Below, piece after piece: positions 43,435-51,487 of a DNA stretch of 64,000 nt; position 1 is the first letter of the stretch, and the number at the start of each line of letters is the position of its first letter. The stretch spans positions 620,001 to 684,000 of the forward strand of contig NZ_JAPFBJ010000001.1 in assembly GCF_030867385.1 (NCBI RefSeq). The letters run 5' to 3'. This DNA is from Sphingobium sp. DEHP117 (lineage in GTDB: Bacteria > Pseudomonadota > Alphaproteobacteria > Sphingomonadales > Sphingomonadaceae). The notes below the pieces were generated by a model. The model did not search any database and had not been told where the DNA came from. It was given only the letters and a program-made list of their open reading frames with translations. The position numbers and the translations under genes are program-made.

Positions 43435-43959
43435 TCAGGCCTTGCAGCGTGCGTAGCGATAGGTGCCGGGCGGGCCGTCATCCGGGTCTTCCTGCCGGAT
43501 CAGGGTCTGGCCGTTGTCCTGCACGGTGAGGGTGATCGTCGACTGCCAGGTCATGCCTTCGCCGTTGAACGTAAACCGGCCCTTGATCCGCGTCGGCTCG
43601 CGCTCTGTCAGCGCCTTGAGGGTGCCGCGCGATTCGTAAAACGTCAGGTCGGTGGCCGAGATTTCGAGCAGGCCCTTCGCGTCGCCATGCAGGCTGGTGC
43701 AGTCCTTCGGCACCATGCCCCAGCGCCCACGCAGGGCAGGGGGGATGGCGGTGGCGCTGTCCTGCGCGATGGCCGGCGGTGCGTCGGCGCGATCCGCTGC
43801 CCCGTTCGCGATGCCGTTTGCCGGGGCTTCGGGGACCTGCGCCATATTGTCTTCGAGGATCATATCGTTGTCTGCCTGCGCGTTCTGCTCCTTTTCGCCG
43901 GGCGAGCAGGCGCCGAGCGACATCAGCGTCGCCAAAGTGAGAAGGATGGGTATGCGCAT
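43435..43959 (-). CDS. Hypothetical lipoprotein
   Basis: The 174-residue product has a lipoprotein signal peptide ([13 protein letters not shown], lipidated Cys at about 18), an acidic Asn/Ala-rich linker (20-75), and a C-terminal domain beginning [20 protein letters not shown], with a second and third Cys that could pair. The domain looks like a small beta structure with [20 protein letters not shown]. Function unknown. Confidence 0.75.
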   Translation of the reverse strand: MRIPILLTLATLMSLGACSPGEKEQNAQADNDMILEDNMAQVPEAPANGIANGAADRADAPPAIAQDSATAIPPALRGRWGMVPKDCTSLHGDAKGLLEISATDLTFYESRGTLKALTEREPTRIKGRFTFNGEGMTWQSTITLTVQDNGQTLIRQEDPDDGPPGTYRYARCKA

Positions 43960-44111
43960 CGGTATGCTCCTTGGTTGCGCGCCATGCTATCAATCGACCC
44001 GCGACGCCGCCAGCCGTCTTTCGCAGTAATTCGCGCAAGCATCTTGTGTTCCGCGCGCATCGCCGCCACAAGAACGCACATTATGACCGGCGCAAAGAGA
44101 ACCGCACCCAG

Positions 44112-44744
44112 ATGAACCCCGGACCCAAGCCCGCGCGCACACTTGCTCTGCCCAAGAGAGCCGATTTCGCCGAGGCGGCGCGCGAGAATATCGAATTTTT
44201 CAAGGGTTGGTTGCGCAAGCCGAGGCAGACGGCGGCAATCGTGCCCTCCAGTCGCTTCCTCGCGCGCGAAATGGTGCGCGGCATAGACCCCGAAGGCGGC
44301 CGCGTGCTGGAGCTGGGCGGGGGCACGGGCGCCTTCACCCGCGCTATCCTGTCCACCGGATTGCCCGCCGATCAGCTCGAGGTGGCGGAGATCAACCCGA
44401 TGTTCGCTCATGCGCTGGAGCGGCAGTTTCCCGATGTCAGCATTTTGCGGCACCGCGCCGAGACGATCAGCGCGCATGTTGCGGGCGAGGCGGGCAGCTA
44501 TCAGCGCGTCGTGAGCGGCCTGCCGATGCTCGCCTTCAACCAGCAGACGCAGCGCGCGATCCTGGAGGATGCGTTCCGCCTGCTGATGCCCGGCGGCGTT
44601 TTCGTGCAGTTCACCTATTCCGCCCTGTCGCCCGTGAGCCGCCCGGTGCTGGAGCAGGCCGGGCTGGAGGCGGTGCCGGCGGGCCGTGTGTTGCTCAATA
44701 TTCCGCCGGCCACGGTGTTCCATTTTCACCGAAACGAGGAGTGA
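44112..44744 (+). CDS. Phospholipid N-methyltransferase-like SAM methyltransferase
   Basis: The 210-residue product resembles PmtA-type phosphatidylethanolamine N-methyltransferases: FFKGWLRKPRQTAAIVPSSR near the N-terminus, SAM motif RVLELGGGTGAFTRAIL, and the post-motif VVSGLPMLAFNQQTQRAILE. Its neighbours, an LplT-like lysophospholipid transporter and pgsA, also concern phospholipids. ATG 44112 starts the conserved part. Related family members methylate other substrates, including rRNA, so lipid specificity is inferred. Confidence 0.8.
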   Translation: MNPGPKPARTLALPKRADFAEAARENIEFFKGWLRKPRQTAAIVPSSRFLAREMVRGIDPEGGRVLELGGGTGAFTRAILSTGLPADQLEVAEINPMFAHALERQFPDVSILRHRAETISAHVAGEAGSYQRVVSGLPMLAFNQQTQRAILEDAFRLLMPGGVFVQFTYSALSPVSRPVLEQAGLEAVPAGRVLLNIPPATVFHFHRNEE

Positions 44745-44783
44745 CGCAACAGGGTTAACGCCCCATAAGGGGACAGTTGCATT

Positions 44784-44826
44784 TTAACCATCTATTTACC
44801 TTTTACACGAGTAAACAAAGCGTTAA
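44784..44826. promoter_or_regulatory. Two CtrA-type boxes upstream of a small ORF
   Basis: TTAA-N7-TTTA (44784-44798) and TAAA-N7-TTAA (44812-44826) each differ from the CtrA consensus TTAA-N7-TTAA by one base and keep the 7-nt spacing. The second ends 9 bp before the ATG at 44836, so CtrA binding there could repress it. CtrA itself is encoded at 51488. Confidence 0.5.
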
Positions 44827-44835
44827 CCCAGGGGC

Positions 44836-45015
44836 ATGAAGCGCCGTGCCCTTGTCCTCACCAGCGAATGCGCCCGGCATCCGTTCCGGCAGACCCTGCC
44901 GCCGGATGTGCTGAAGCCGCTGCCCGACCCGGCCAAGCGCAACAACGAGGACATCAAGCTGTTCGTGACCAGCTTCGCCGCGTTCTTCGTGGCGACCTAC
45001 AGCTTTATTGTGTGA
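44836..45015 (+). CDS. Small tail-anchored membrane protein, unknown
   Basis: A 59-codon frame from ATG (AGGGG just upstream) to TGA. The cytoplasmic part is basic and Pro-rich (RQTLPPDVLKPLPDPAKRNN), and the C-terminal 20 residues (KLFVTSFAAFFVATYSFIV) form a single hydrophobic helix ending at the stop, as in tail-anchored proteins. The frame is confined between CtrA-like boxes and the convergent transporter gene. I do not recognise a family. Confidence 0.6.
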   Translation: MKRRALVLTSECARHPFRQTLPPDVLKPLPDPAKRNNEDIKLFVTSFAAFFVATYSFIV

Positions 45016-45065
45016 CAATTTGATCCGGAACAGGTCGCTTTGCGGCGTTTCGGATTTCGGCAAGA

Positions 45066-46364
45066 TCAATCACACGCCAGATGCAGCTTCTGCGCCAGCC
45101 AGGCGGAGAGCAAAGTCATCGAGGCGGTGAACAGCAGCTGGTTGACGACACCCACGCCGGCCGCGCTCATGCCCAGCGTGATGACCGCACCCACGACCAT
45201 CGCGCCTGCATTGACGATATTGTTCGCGGCGACCGTGCGCGCGGCCTGAGACGTGTCGACCGTGGTGGTGAGGAAGGCATAGAGCGGCACAACGAACATG
45301 CCGCCGGAGACCGCGATGCCGAGCAGTGACAGCACCAGCGCGAACGCATATTCATGAGCGAGGAAATCGTGCATCGACATGAAATGGCCCGCGGGCACCC
45401 CGCTGTCCCACAGGCGGCAGATGATGTGGAACGCGATTACGAAGCCGCCCATCGCCAGCACCGATGACGGCGCATATTTTGCCGAGACCTTGCCCTGCAA
45501 GAGCCGGTTGATGATGATGGAGCCAATCGCGACGCCGACCGAGAAGATGCCGAGGAACAGGCTGGCGATTGCCTTGTCGGCGCTCAACACATTCTTCACC
45601 AGCGGCGGGAACTGGATGAACAGCACGGTGCCGATCGTCCAGAAAAAGCTGATCGATACGATGGCTAGGAACAGGCGCGGGATGTGCATGGTCGCGCTCA
45701 CCAGCCGGATCGAGGCGCGCGCGATGTGAAAATCGAGCTTGGCGCACTCGCCAGTCGGCGGCGCAGGCGGGACCATGCGCCCGCTGATATAGCCCAGCAC
45801 AGCCACGGCCAGCACCGCGACCGCCGCCACCTCCACCGCGATCAGCCCGGCGAGGATAGTGCCTGCGAGGATCGCGATATAGGTGCCCGCCTCGACGAGG
45901 CCGGTGCCGCCCAATATCTCGTCCGCCTCCAGATGCTGCGGCAAAATCGCGTATTTGATAGGCCCGAAGAAGGTGGAGTGGACGCCCATAGCCAGCATTG
46001 CCGCCATCATCAGCGGGATAGCCACCGCCTGCACGGCATAGCCCATCCATGCCATCGCCAGCCCCGCCGCGCCGACGAGCATGATCAGGATTTCCGCCAG
46101 CTTCACCAGCCGGATGATTGCCGCCTTGTCGCGCTGGTCGGCCAGCTGGCCCGCCAGCGCGGAGAGCAGGAAGAACGGCATCGTCGCCGCCGCCGTCGCC
46201 AGCGCGCTGAACCAGGTTTCCGCTTTGGGGTCGCTATAGACCGTGAACACCACGAACAGCACCATGGCATTCTTGAACAGATTGTCGTTGAAGGCGCCCA
46301 AGAGCTGGGTGACGAACAGCGGCGCGAAACGTCGCTTCGTCAGCAGGCGCAGCGAGGCTTTCAT
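45066..46364 (-). CDS. MFS transporter, lysophospholipid transporter LplT-like
   Basis: The 432-residue product has twelve helices and the LplT-type opening LTKRRFAPLFVTQLLGAFND with NLFKNAMV, and MGVHSTFFGPIKYAILPQHL. In many bacteria this domain is fused to a lysophospholipid acyltransferase; here it stands alone. ATG 46364 is chosen because the family N-terminus begins there, although the frame stays open for 211 codons further upstream. It is near a phospholipid methyltransferase-like gene and pgsA. Confidence 0.85.
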   Translation of the reverse strand: MKASLRLLTKRRFAPLFVTQLLGAFNDNLFKNAMVLFVVFTVYSDPKAETWFSALATAAATMPFFLLSALAGQLADQRDKAAIIRLVKLAEILIMLVGAAGLAMAWMGYAVQAVAIPLMMAAMLAMGVHSTFFGPIKYAILPQHLEADEILGGTGLVEAGTYIAILAGTILAGLIAVEVAAVAVLAVAVLGYISGRMVPPAPPTGECAKLDFHIARASIRLVSATMHIPRLFLAIVSISFFWTIGTVLFIQFPPLVKNVLSADKAIASLFLGIFSVGVAIGSIIINRLLQGKVSAKYAPSSVLAMGGFVIAFHIICRLWDSGVPAGHFMSMHDFLAHEYAFALVLSLLGIAVSGGMFVVPLYAFLTTTVDTSQAARTVAANNIVNAGAMVVGAVITLGMSAAGVGVVNQLLFTASMTLLSAWLAQKLHLACD

Positions 46365-46526
46365 ATGTGGCGGTTTGATCCCGTCGTTGTCATTGGTCCG
46401 CGCTTTAGCGGGTGCGCCGGGGCGTGTCCAACAGGGAAAATGAATGGACGTTAAAAGCTGCGTCACTTGGGGACAGCGGGCGCTGAACACTTGCCAGCGC
46501 ATGTGGGCTATGGCAGGCGGGAGGCC

Positions 46527-47090
46527 ATGTTGACGCTGCCCAATCTGCTGACGCTCTCGCGCATTTTTGCGGTGCCGATTTTGGTCGCGTTGCTTTGGCC
46601 GGCGGAGCAGGGGCATGAGTGGCGCACGGGCTATAGCCTGGCGTTTCTGCTGTATTGCCTGATGGGCATCACCGATTATTTCGACGGCTATCTGGCGCGG
46701 GCGCAAGGCGCGGTGTCGCGGCTGGGCGTGTTCCTCGATCCGATTGCCGACAAGATCATGGTCGGCGCCGTGATCCTGATGCTCACCGCCACGCACGACA
46801 TCGAGGGCGTTCATATTATCGCCGCGATGGTGATATTGCTGCGCGAGATTGCGGTGTCCGGCCTGCGAGAGTTTCTGGCGGGGTTGCAGGTTTCGATGCC
46901 GGTGTCGCGCCTCGCCAAGTGGAAGACGACGTTTCAGCTTATCGCCTTGGGGGCGCTGATACTGGGTGGTGCATTGCCGCAATGGGCGTTCGTGCATCAG
47001 GTCGGGCTGCTAACCTTGTGGGCGGCGGCGATCTTGACGCTGTTAACCGGGTGGGATTATCTGCGGGTTGGCCTCAAGCATATGGATTAA
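46527..47090 (+). CDS. pgsA: CDP-diacylglycerol-glycerol-3-phosphate 3-phosphatidyltransferase
   Basis: PgsA makes phosphatidylglycerol phosphate. The 187-residue membrane protein opens MLTLPNLLTLSRIFAVPILV and holds the CDP-alcohol phosphotransferase motif DYFDGYLARAQGAVSRLGVF followed by LDPIADK. ATG 46527 has a GGGAGG Shine-Dalgarno. moaD and moaE follow directly, an arrangement also found elsewhere in Sphingomonadales as far as I recall. Confidence 0.95.
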   Translation: MLTLPNLLTLSRIFAVPILVALLWPAEQGHEWRTGYSLAFLLYCLMGITDYFDGYLARAQGAVSRLGVFLDPIADKIMVGAVILMLTATHDIEGVHIIAAMVILLREIAVSGLREFLAGLQVSMPVSRLAKWKTTFQLIALGALILGGALPQWAFVHQVGLLTLWAAAILTLLTGWDYLRVGLKHMD

Positions 47091-47094
47091 TGCA

Positions 47095-47355
47095 TTGGTT
47101 ACGCTGGATATTCTCTATTTCTCCTGGGTGCGCGAGGGCGTGGGGAAGGATGGTGAGACGATCGACCATCCGGGCGCCGAGGTGACGGTGAGCGAGTTGA
47201 TCGCTCGGCTGGCGGAACGCGGTGAAGGCTATGCGCAAGCCTTTGCACAGACGGACCGAGTGCGCGCGGCGTTGGACCAGCAGTTCGTGCCGCTCGATAC
47301 GCGGCTCGGCCAAGCCAAGGAGCTGGCGCTTTTCCCGCCGGTGACGGGCGGATGA
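47095..47355 (+). CDS. moaD: Molybdopterin synthase small subunit MoaD
   Basis: MoaD carries the sulfur for molybdopterin synthesis on its C-terminal Gly-Gly, visible here as PPVTGG. The 86-residue ubiquitin-like product begins VTLDILYFSWVREGVGKDGE. The only suitable start is TTG 47095, four bases after the pgsA stop; TTG 47068 inside pgsA is an alternative. MoaE overlaps by 4 bp, giving coupled translation of the two synthase subunits. Confidence 0.9.
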   Translation: MVTLDILYFSWVREGVGKDGETIDHPGAEVTVSELIARLAERGEGYAQAFAQTDRVRAALDQQFVPLDTRLGQAKELALFPPVTGG

Positions 47356-47798
47356 CAGACGTGCATATCGCGGTGGGCGAGGCGGATTTCGACCCTGCCG
47401 TCCAGCTCGCGCGGCTCGAAGCTTTGGGCGGCGGCGCGGTGGCGAGCTTCACTGGCATCGTGCGCGGTGGCGACGGGTTGCAGGCGATGCAGCTCGACCA
47501 TTATCCGGCGATGACGGATGCGCAGATCGCGCGGATCGTCGATGAGGCGCAGGGCCGCTGGCCGCTGCTCGGTGTAGTGGTGATCCACAGGGTGGGCGAA
47601 CTCAGGCCGGGAGAGCGCATCGTCTTCGTCGGTACCGCATCGGCGCACCGGGCCGCCTCGCTCGAAAGCTGTGCCTTCCTGATAGACTGGCTCAAGACCT
47701 CGGCGCCGTTCTGGAAGAAGGAGCGGTTTGACGACGGCCGCGCGGAATGGGTGGAGGCGCGGGCCGAGGACGACGCCGCGAGGGATCGCTGGGGCTGA
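47352..47798 (+). CDS. moaE: Molybdopterin synthase catalytic subunit MoaE
   Basis: MoaE adds two sulfurs to precursor Z. The 148-residue product has GGGAVASFTGIVRGGDGLQA, LDHYPAMTDAQIARIVDEAQ, VVIHRVGELRPGERIVFVGT and the catalytic-lysine segment WKKERFDDGRAEWVEAR. It ends the pgsA-moaD-moaE run. A palindromic repeat cluster follows. Confidence 0.95.
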   Translation: MTDVHIAVGEADFDPAVQLARLEALGGGAVASFTGIVRGGDGLQAMQLDHYPAMTDAQIARIVDEAQGRWPLLGVVVIHRVGELRPGERIVFVGTASAHRAASLESCAFLIDWLKTSAPFWKKERFDDGRAEWVEARAEDDAARDRWG

Positions 47799-47826
47799 TC
47801 GGCCTGTCAGCTAAGACGCTACCCCC

Positions 47827-47991
47827 GTCATCCCGGACATAGCGTTGCCCGGAAAAGCATTTGCTTTTTCGCGGCAATGCTTGATCCGGGATCCAGCTGC
47901 ACTATGCCGCGCCCGGATAGCTGGATCCCGGATAGCACGATTTCCTACTCAAATCCGTCCGGATTTGGAGGAAACCGGCTTCCGGGATGAC
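47827..47991. repeat. REP/BIME-like palindrome cluster without a gene
   Basis: Outer arms GTCATCCCGG (47827-47836) and CCGGGATGAC (47982-47991) enclose inner arms GATCCGGGATCCAGCT (47883-47898) and AGCTGGATCCCGGAT (47919-47933), and a small hairpin CAAATCCG-T-CCGGATTTG region near 47950-47966. The pattern GTCAYCCCGG then GCTTGAYCCGGGRTCC is that of the inverted-repeat arms of the GIY-YIG array. It lies between convergent moaE and oxyR, the common position of REP elements. Confidence 0.75.
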
Positions 47992-48016
47992 ATATTCCCC
48001 TAATTCCGCGCAGCGT

Positions 48017-48934
48017 TCAAGCGGCCCCGCCATTCTGTGACAGGTTCCGCAAAATATCCGACAACATATTGAATTCCTTGTCGCGCGGGCTGCCCTTGCG
48101 CCACACCAATGCGATTTCGCGCGCGGCGTTGGCGGCGGAGAGGGGACGGGCGCTGATTTGCGTGTGCTCCAATATTCCGCCGCTGATCGCCATTTCCGGC
48201 AGGATCGTGAGGCCCAGTCCATTGTCCACCATTTGCACGAGGGTGTGCAGCGAAGTGCCCATCATCGTCGCCTCGGCGCGCAGCTCCGGCCGGTTGCAGG
48301 CGGCGAGCGCGTGGTCCTTGAGGCAGTGCCCGTCCTCCAGCAGCAGCAGCCGCGTTTCGTCGATCATGTCCGGGCGGATGCTGGGCGGCGGATCGCGTGG
48401 ATCGTCCTTGGGGAAGGCGACATAGAGCCGGTCGTCGAACAGGTGCGCGTGTTCCACTTCGCCGGTGGCATAGGGCAGGGCCATCAGCACGCAATCGACA
48501 TGCCCGTGGCGCAGCGACTCCATCGCGGACTGGCTGGTCTCCTCGCGCAGATAGAGCTTCAGTTCCGGCTTTTCGCGCCGCAGATGGGGCAGCAGGCGCG
48601 GCAGCAGGAATGGCGCGATGGTGGGGATCACGCTCATGCGCAGATCACCGGTCAGCGGCTTGCCCGAGGCCTGGGCCAGTGCCGCTAGCTCCTCCGCCTC
48701 GCGCAGCACGCGATAGGCTTTCTCGACGATGCGGTCACCCAGCGCCGTGAAGCGGACTACGCGGCGGGTGCGCTCGACCAGCGTCACACCGATCAGGCTT
48801 TCGAGTTCGCGGATACCGGCAGAAAGCGTGGACTGCGTGACGTAGCAGCTGTCCGCCGCGCGGCCGAAATGGCCCTGCTCCTTGAGGCTGACGAGATAAT
48901 GCAGTTGCTTGAGCGTGGGAATGTGGGCCGACAC
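48017..48934 (-). CDS. oxyR: Hydrogen peroxide sensor OxyR (LysR family)
   Basis: OxyR activates peroxide defence after disulfide formation. The 305-residue product has the HTH GHFGRAADSCYVTQSTLSAG and the redox pair C204 and C213 in DGHCLKDHALAACNRPEL, spaced nine residues apart as in C199/C208 of the Escherichia coli protein. A match to the four-part OxyR operator lies just upstream of its start, consistent with autoregulation. No catalase or peroxiredoxin gene is adjacent. Confidence 0.92.
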   Translation of the reverse strand: MSAHIPTLKQLHYLVSLKEQGHFGRAADSCYVTQSTLSAGIRELESLIGVTLVERTRRVVRFTALGDRIVEKAYRVLREAEELAALAQASGKPLTGDLRMSVIPTIAPFLLPRLLPHLRREKPELKLYLREETSQSAMESLRHGHVDCVLMALPYATGEVEHAHLFDDRLYVAFPKDDPRDPPPSIRPDMIDETRLLLLEDGHCLKDHALAACNRPELRAEATMMGTSLHTLVQMVDNGLGLTILPEMAISGGILEHTQISARPLSAANAAREIALVWRKGSPRDKEFNMLSDILRNLSQNGGAA

Positions 48935-48945
48935 TTATCGCTCCT

Positions 48946-48982
48946 ATAGATTACAGGGGCGACACTAATCGTTCTATTCTAT
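48946..48982. promoter_or_regulatory. Candidate OxyR operator
   Basis: The layout ATAG-N7-GGGC-N7-ATCG-N7-CTAT keeps the exact spacing of the OxyR consensus ATAG-N7-CTAT-N7-ATAG-N7-CTAT. Quarter sites one and four are exact and three has one change; the second does not match. It starts 11 bp upstream of the oxyR initiation codon. Confidence 0.4.
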
Positions 48983-48986
48983 CATT

Positions 48987-49406
48987 TCAATCGAACGACA
49001 CTCTGCCGCGCCCCTGCTTCACCGAGGACCGCGCTTTCTTGGCGTCCACGCGCCGCGCTTTCGCCGCCTTGCCCGGCTTGGTGGGGATGCGCCGGGCGTC
49101 GCGCTGATGCGCCTTTTCGAGCAGGTCGAGGAGGCGGGCGCGGGCATCCTGCCGGTTGGCATCCTGCGTGCGATAATTCTGGGCGAGGATCAGCAGCACG
49201 CCGTCCGCCGTCATGCGCGATCCGGCGAGCGCGCGCAGCTTGCGATAGGCATGGAGCGGCAGGCCGAGGCGGGTGGCATGGACGCGGAGTTGCACTGCGG
49301 TCGCGACCTTGTTGACATTCTGCCCGCCCGGCCCGCTCGCGGTAATGAAGCGCTCTTCCAGCGCATCGGCCGGGATTACGTAGCTCTCTCGGTCAAAGCC
49401 CGGCAT
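48987..49406 (-). CDS. arfB: Ribosome-rescue peptidyl-tRNA hydrolase ArfB
   Basis: ArfB releases peptides from stalled ribosomes. The 139-residue product has the release-factor motif FITASGPGGQNVNKVATAVQ and a C-terminal basic tail (GKAAKARRVDAKKARSSVKQ) that enters the mRNA channel. ATG 49406 (MPGFDRESYVIPADALEERF) begins the homologous part; an upstream in-frame start at 49508 would run through a palindromic repeat. It shares no close spacing with oxyR downstream. Confidence 0.92.
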   Translation of the reverse strand: MPGFDRESYVIPADALEERFITASGPGGQNVNKVATAVQLRVHATRLGLPLHAYRKLRALAGSRMTADGVLLILAQNYRTQDANRQDARARLLDLLEKAHQRDARRIPTKPGKAAKARRVDAKKARSSVKQGRGRVSFD

Positions 49407-49432
49407 TATCTGTTCCGTCGGCGGCGGTTCCG

Positions 49433-49539
49433 GCCCACTCCCCCTCCCAACCTCCCGATATGGTATCCTATGGGAGGTTGGGAGGGGGAGTGGGCTGGTA
49501 CCGCACATCCAAAACGCAGCGAAGCTGCCTGTTTTGGAT
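49433..49539. repeat. 24-bp-stem palindromic repeat, copy 3
   Basis: Perfect 24-bp stem (49433-49456 with 49472-49495, loop 15 nt). Compared with copies 1 and 2, stem position 5 is A instead of T on the left and the partner is T instead of A on the right, a compensatory pair. A second hairpin ATCCAAAAC-GCAGC/GCTGC-GTTTTGGAT follows at 49507-49539. It separates arfB from the pseudouridine synthase gene. Confidence 0.85.
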
Positions 49540-50234
49540 CAGACATTGAGCAAGCTTTCCGTGAAATCCCCCGCAGCGAACCGTTCCGGCAGCGGCGCGG
49601 TCGCCTCCACCGGCGGTTTGCCGGTGCGGGGCATGGATATGCTCCGCGCATGGAGCAGCATCGGCACACCCGGCTCTATCGCCTCCGCGCCATAGATCGG
49701 ATCGCCGATGATCCCCAACCCAAGCCCCTCGCGCAGATGAACGCGGATCTGATGCGTGCGCCCGGTTTCGGGGAAGCAGGCGATTAGCGAGCGGCCATGC
49801 TTCACCGCGATCAGCCGCCAGCGGGTGCGGGCCGCCTTGCCCTTGGGGTCGGCGACCATGCGCCAGCCCTGCTGTGCACTGCTGGTCTTGGCCAGCGGCA
49901 GGTCAATGAGTCCCTCTCGCGCCTGCGGTTCGCCCTCCACCACCGCGACATAGACCTTCTCGACCGTGCCGGCCTCGAACGCGGCGGCAAAGCGCTTGTG
50001 CGCCTTGGGGTTGCGCGCCAGCAGCAGGCAGCCGGACGTATCCCGATCCAGCCGGTGAACGGCGAGCGGCCAGCGCTGAAACCCGAATGTCAAAGAGGCA
50101 AGATGGTTCTCCAGGCTCAGCGATCCGTCGCGCGGGGCATCGACCGGCAGCCCGGCGGGCTTGTCCAGGACAATCGCCTCGCCGTCGATCATCAGCACGC
50201 GCTCGGTCAAAGGGGAAATGAGGGGAGTTTTCAC
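49539..50234 (-). CDS. RluA-family pseudouridine synthase
   Basis: The 231-residue product has the catalytic motif AVHRLDRDTSGCLLLARNPK (catalytic Asp D63), LDKPAGLPVDAPRDGS and FPETGRTHQIRVHLREGLGL. It modifies uridines in rRNA or tRNA; the target cannot be assigned within the family and there is no S4 domain. GTG 50234 is used as start since the frame upstream overlaps the divergent acyltransferase gene; internal ATG 50192 is possible. Confidence 0.88.
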   Translation of the reverse strand: MKTPLISPLTERVLMIDGEAIVLDKPAGLPVDAPRDGSLSLENHLASLTFGFQRWPLAVHRLDRDTSGCLLLARNPKAHKRFAAAFEAGTVEKVYVAVVEGEPQAREGLIDLPLAKTSSAQQGWRMVADPKGKAARTRWRLIAVKHGRSLIACFPETGRTHQIRVHLREGLGLGIIGDPIYGAEAIEPGVPMLLHARSISMPRTGKPPVEATAPLPERFAAGDFTESLLNV

Positions 50235-50301
50235 AGATGTCTCTTGCGCGAGGGGCGGGGATGGCGATGCTATAAGAGGTTGAGACACGGGGGCAAGCAC
50301 A

Positions 50302-51258
50302 ATGGAGCACAAGGGGGCGCGCGGCAGGCTGGCGTGGCTGGATGCCGCCAAGGGCGTGGGCATCGTGCTGGTGGTGATCGGCCATGCGTGGACGAGCATA
50401 AAAGTACGCGATCCGATCTACGCGTTTCACATGCCGTTCTTCTTCATCGCGGCCGGTTATGTCGCGAAGCCAGCGCCGCTGTGGGATTTCGCGGTCAAGC
50501 AATGGCGCGCGCTGGGAGTGCCCTATATCGCGTTCCTCGTCTGCCTGATGGCGGCAGACCCGCTGATCGAATGGTCGCGCGGGTTCCGCCCGATGTTCCG
50601 GGACTTCGGCAGCGCCGTGCAGGCGGGGCTGATGGGCGGCACATCGCTGCACGGGCCGTTGACGGTGTTCTGGTTCGTGCCGTGCCTGATGATCGCGCGG
50701 CTGGCGCAGGTGATGCTCTACAAGCTGTGGCCCGATGCGCGCGACTGGCGCTGGGTCCTGAGCATGGCGGTGGTGGCGGCGCTGGGTGTGTGGTGGGGCA
50801 GGGAGAGCAATTTTTCGCCGCTGGGTATTATTGCCGCGCCGGTTGCGCTCGCCTTCCTGTGGCTCGGCGCGCTGTGGCGGACGGTGGAACGGGACAACTG
50901 GCTGCTGCTGCTCTGTGTTGCGGTGTCGGCCGCGGCGGTGCTGATCTATGGCCCGCTTGCGCCGCTCAACATGAAATATGGGGATTATGGCGCGCGGCCT
51001 TATGTCACCCTGCCGCTGGCGGTCGCGCTGTCATTGGCGTTGTGCTGGCTGATGCGGCTTGTCGCATGGCGGCCCTTCGTGGCGCTGGGGCGGATGTCGC
51101 TGGTCATCATGTTCCTGCATGTGCCGATGATCCACTATCTGCGCCCCTATTTCGGCGTATGGAACCTGACCATCCTCGCGGTGATCATCCCCGTTGCAGC
51201 TTTTTATCTGTTTGATCGCACCAGAATGGGACGGATTTTGTTCCTTGGCACCCGCTAA
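50302..51258 (+). CDS. Acyltransferase 3 family membrane protein
   Basis: The 318-residue protein has about ten membrane helices and the family N-terminus LDAAKGVGIVLVVIGHAWTS with the conserved His, then HMPFFFIAAGYVAK. Members O-acylate surface sugars or other extracytoplasmic substrates. It is divergent from the pseudouridine synthase gene and stands alone upstream of ctrA, with a 229-bp regulatory gap between them. Substrate unknown. Confidence 0.85.
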   Translation: MEHKGARGRLAWLDAAKGVGIVLVVIGHAWTSIKVRDPIYAFHMPFFFIAAGYVAKPAPLWDFAVKQWRALGVPYIAFLVCLMAADPLIEWSRGFRPMFRDFGSAVQAGLMGGTSLHGPLTVFWFVPCLMIARLAQVMLYKLWPDARDWRWVLSMAVVAALGVWWGRESNFSPLGIIAAPVALAFLWLGALWRTVERDNWLLLLCVAVSAAAVLIYGPLAPLNMKYGDYGARPYVTLPLAVALSLALCWLMRLVAWRPFVALGRMSLVIMFLHVPMIHYLRPYFGVWNLTILAVIIPVAAFYLFDRTRMGRILFLGTR

Positions 51259-51273
51259 GTTCACCGCAAATTC

Positions 51274-51397
51274 GAGTCGATTCATCATGTTTTCCACTCC
51301 GTTAAGGCGTTGAAAACCGACTCAGTTCGTCGCGACTCGCGGGATTTAGCGGGTTAGGAGAAAATTAACCTTTTGCATTGATGATGTTTTTAGTTAA
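51274..51397 (+). promoter_or_regulatory. ctrA control region: four GANTC sites and a CtrA box
   Basis: GANTC sites occur at 51274-51278, 51279-51283, 51319-51323 and 51334-51338. TTAG-N7-TTAA (51354-51368), one base off the CtrA consensus, follows, and a third half-site TTAA lies at 51394-51397. In Caulobacter the ctrA promoter is controlled by CcrM methylation of GANTC and by CtrA itself. The same logic may apply here; the promoter start has not been located. Confidence 0.6.
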
Positions 51398-51487
51398 TAT
51401 CATCGTGCGTCGGCCGTTCTATGAGCAGAATGGGGCTGGCGTTTTTGTCAAGCCTTTTATTGGGCGATAAGGAACAAGGGGCTTCAT

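Noticed and set aside
44761-44772. CCCC-ATAA-GGGG hairpin as a terminator of the methyltransferase gene
   Set aside because: The stem is only four base pairs and the following T-run is short and displaced.
46365-46997. Upstream extension of the LplT-like protein to 643 residues
   Set aside because: The extension runs antisense through pgsA, is rich in Arg, Gln and His, and the family N-terminus begins at residue 1 of the chosen start.
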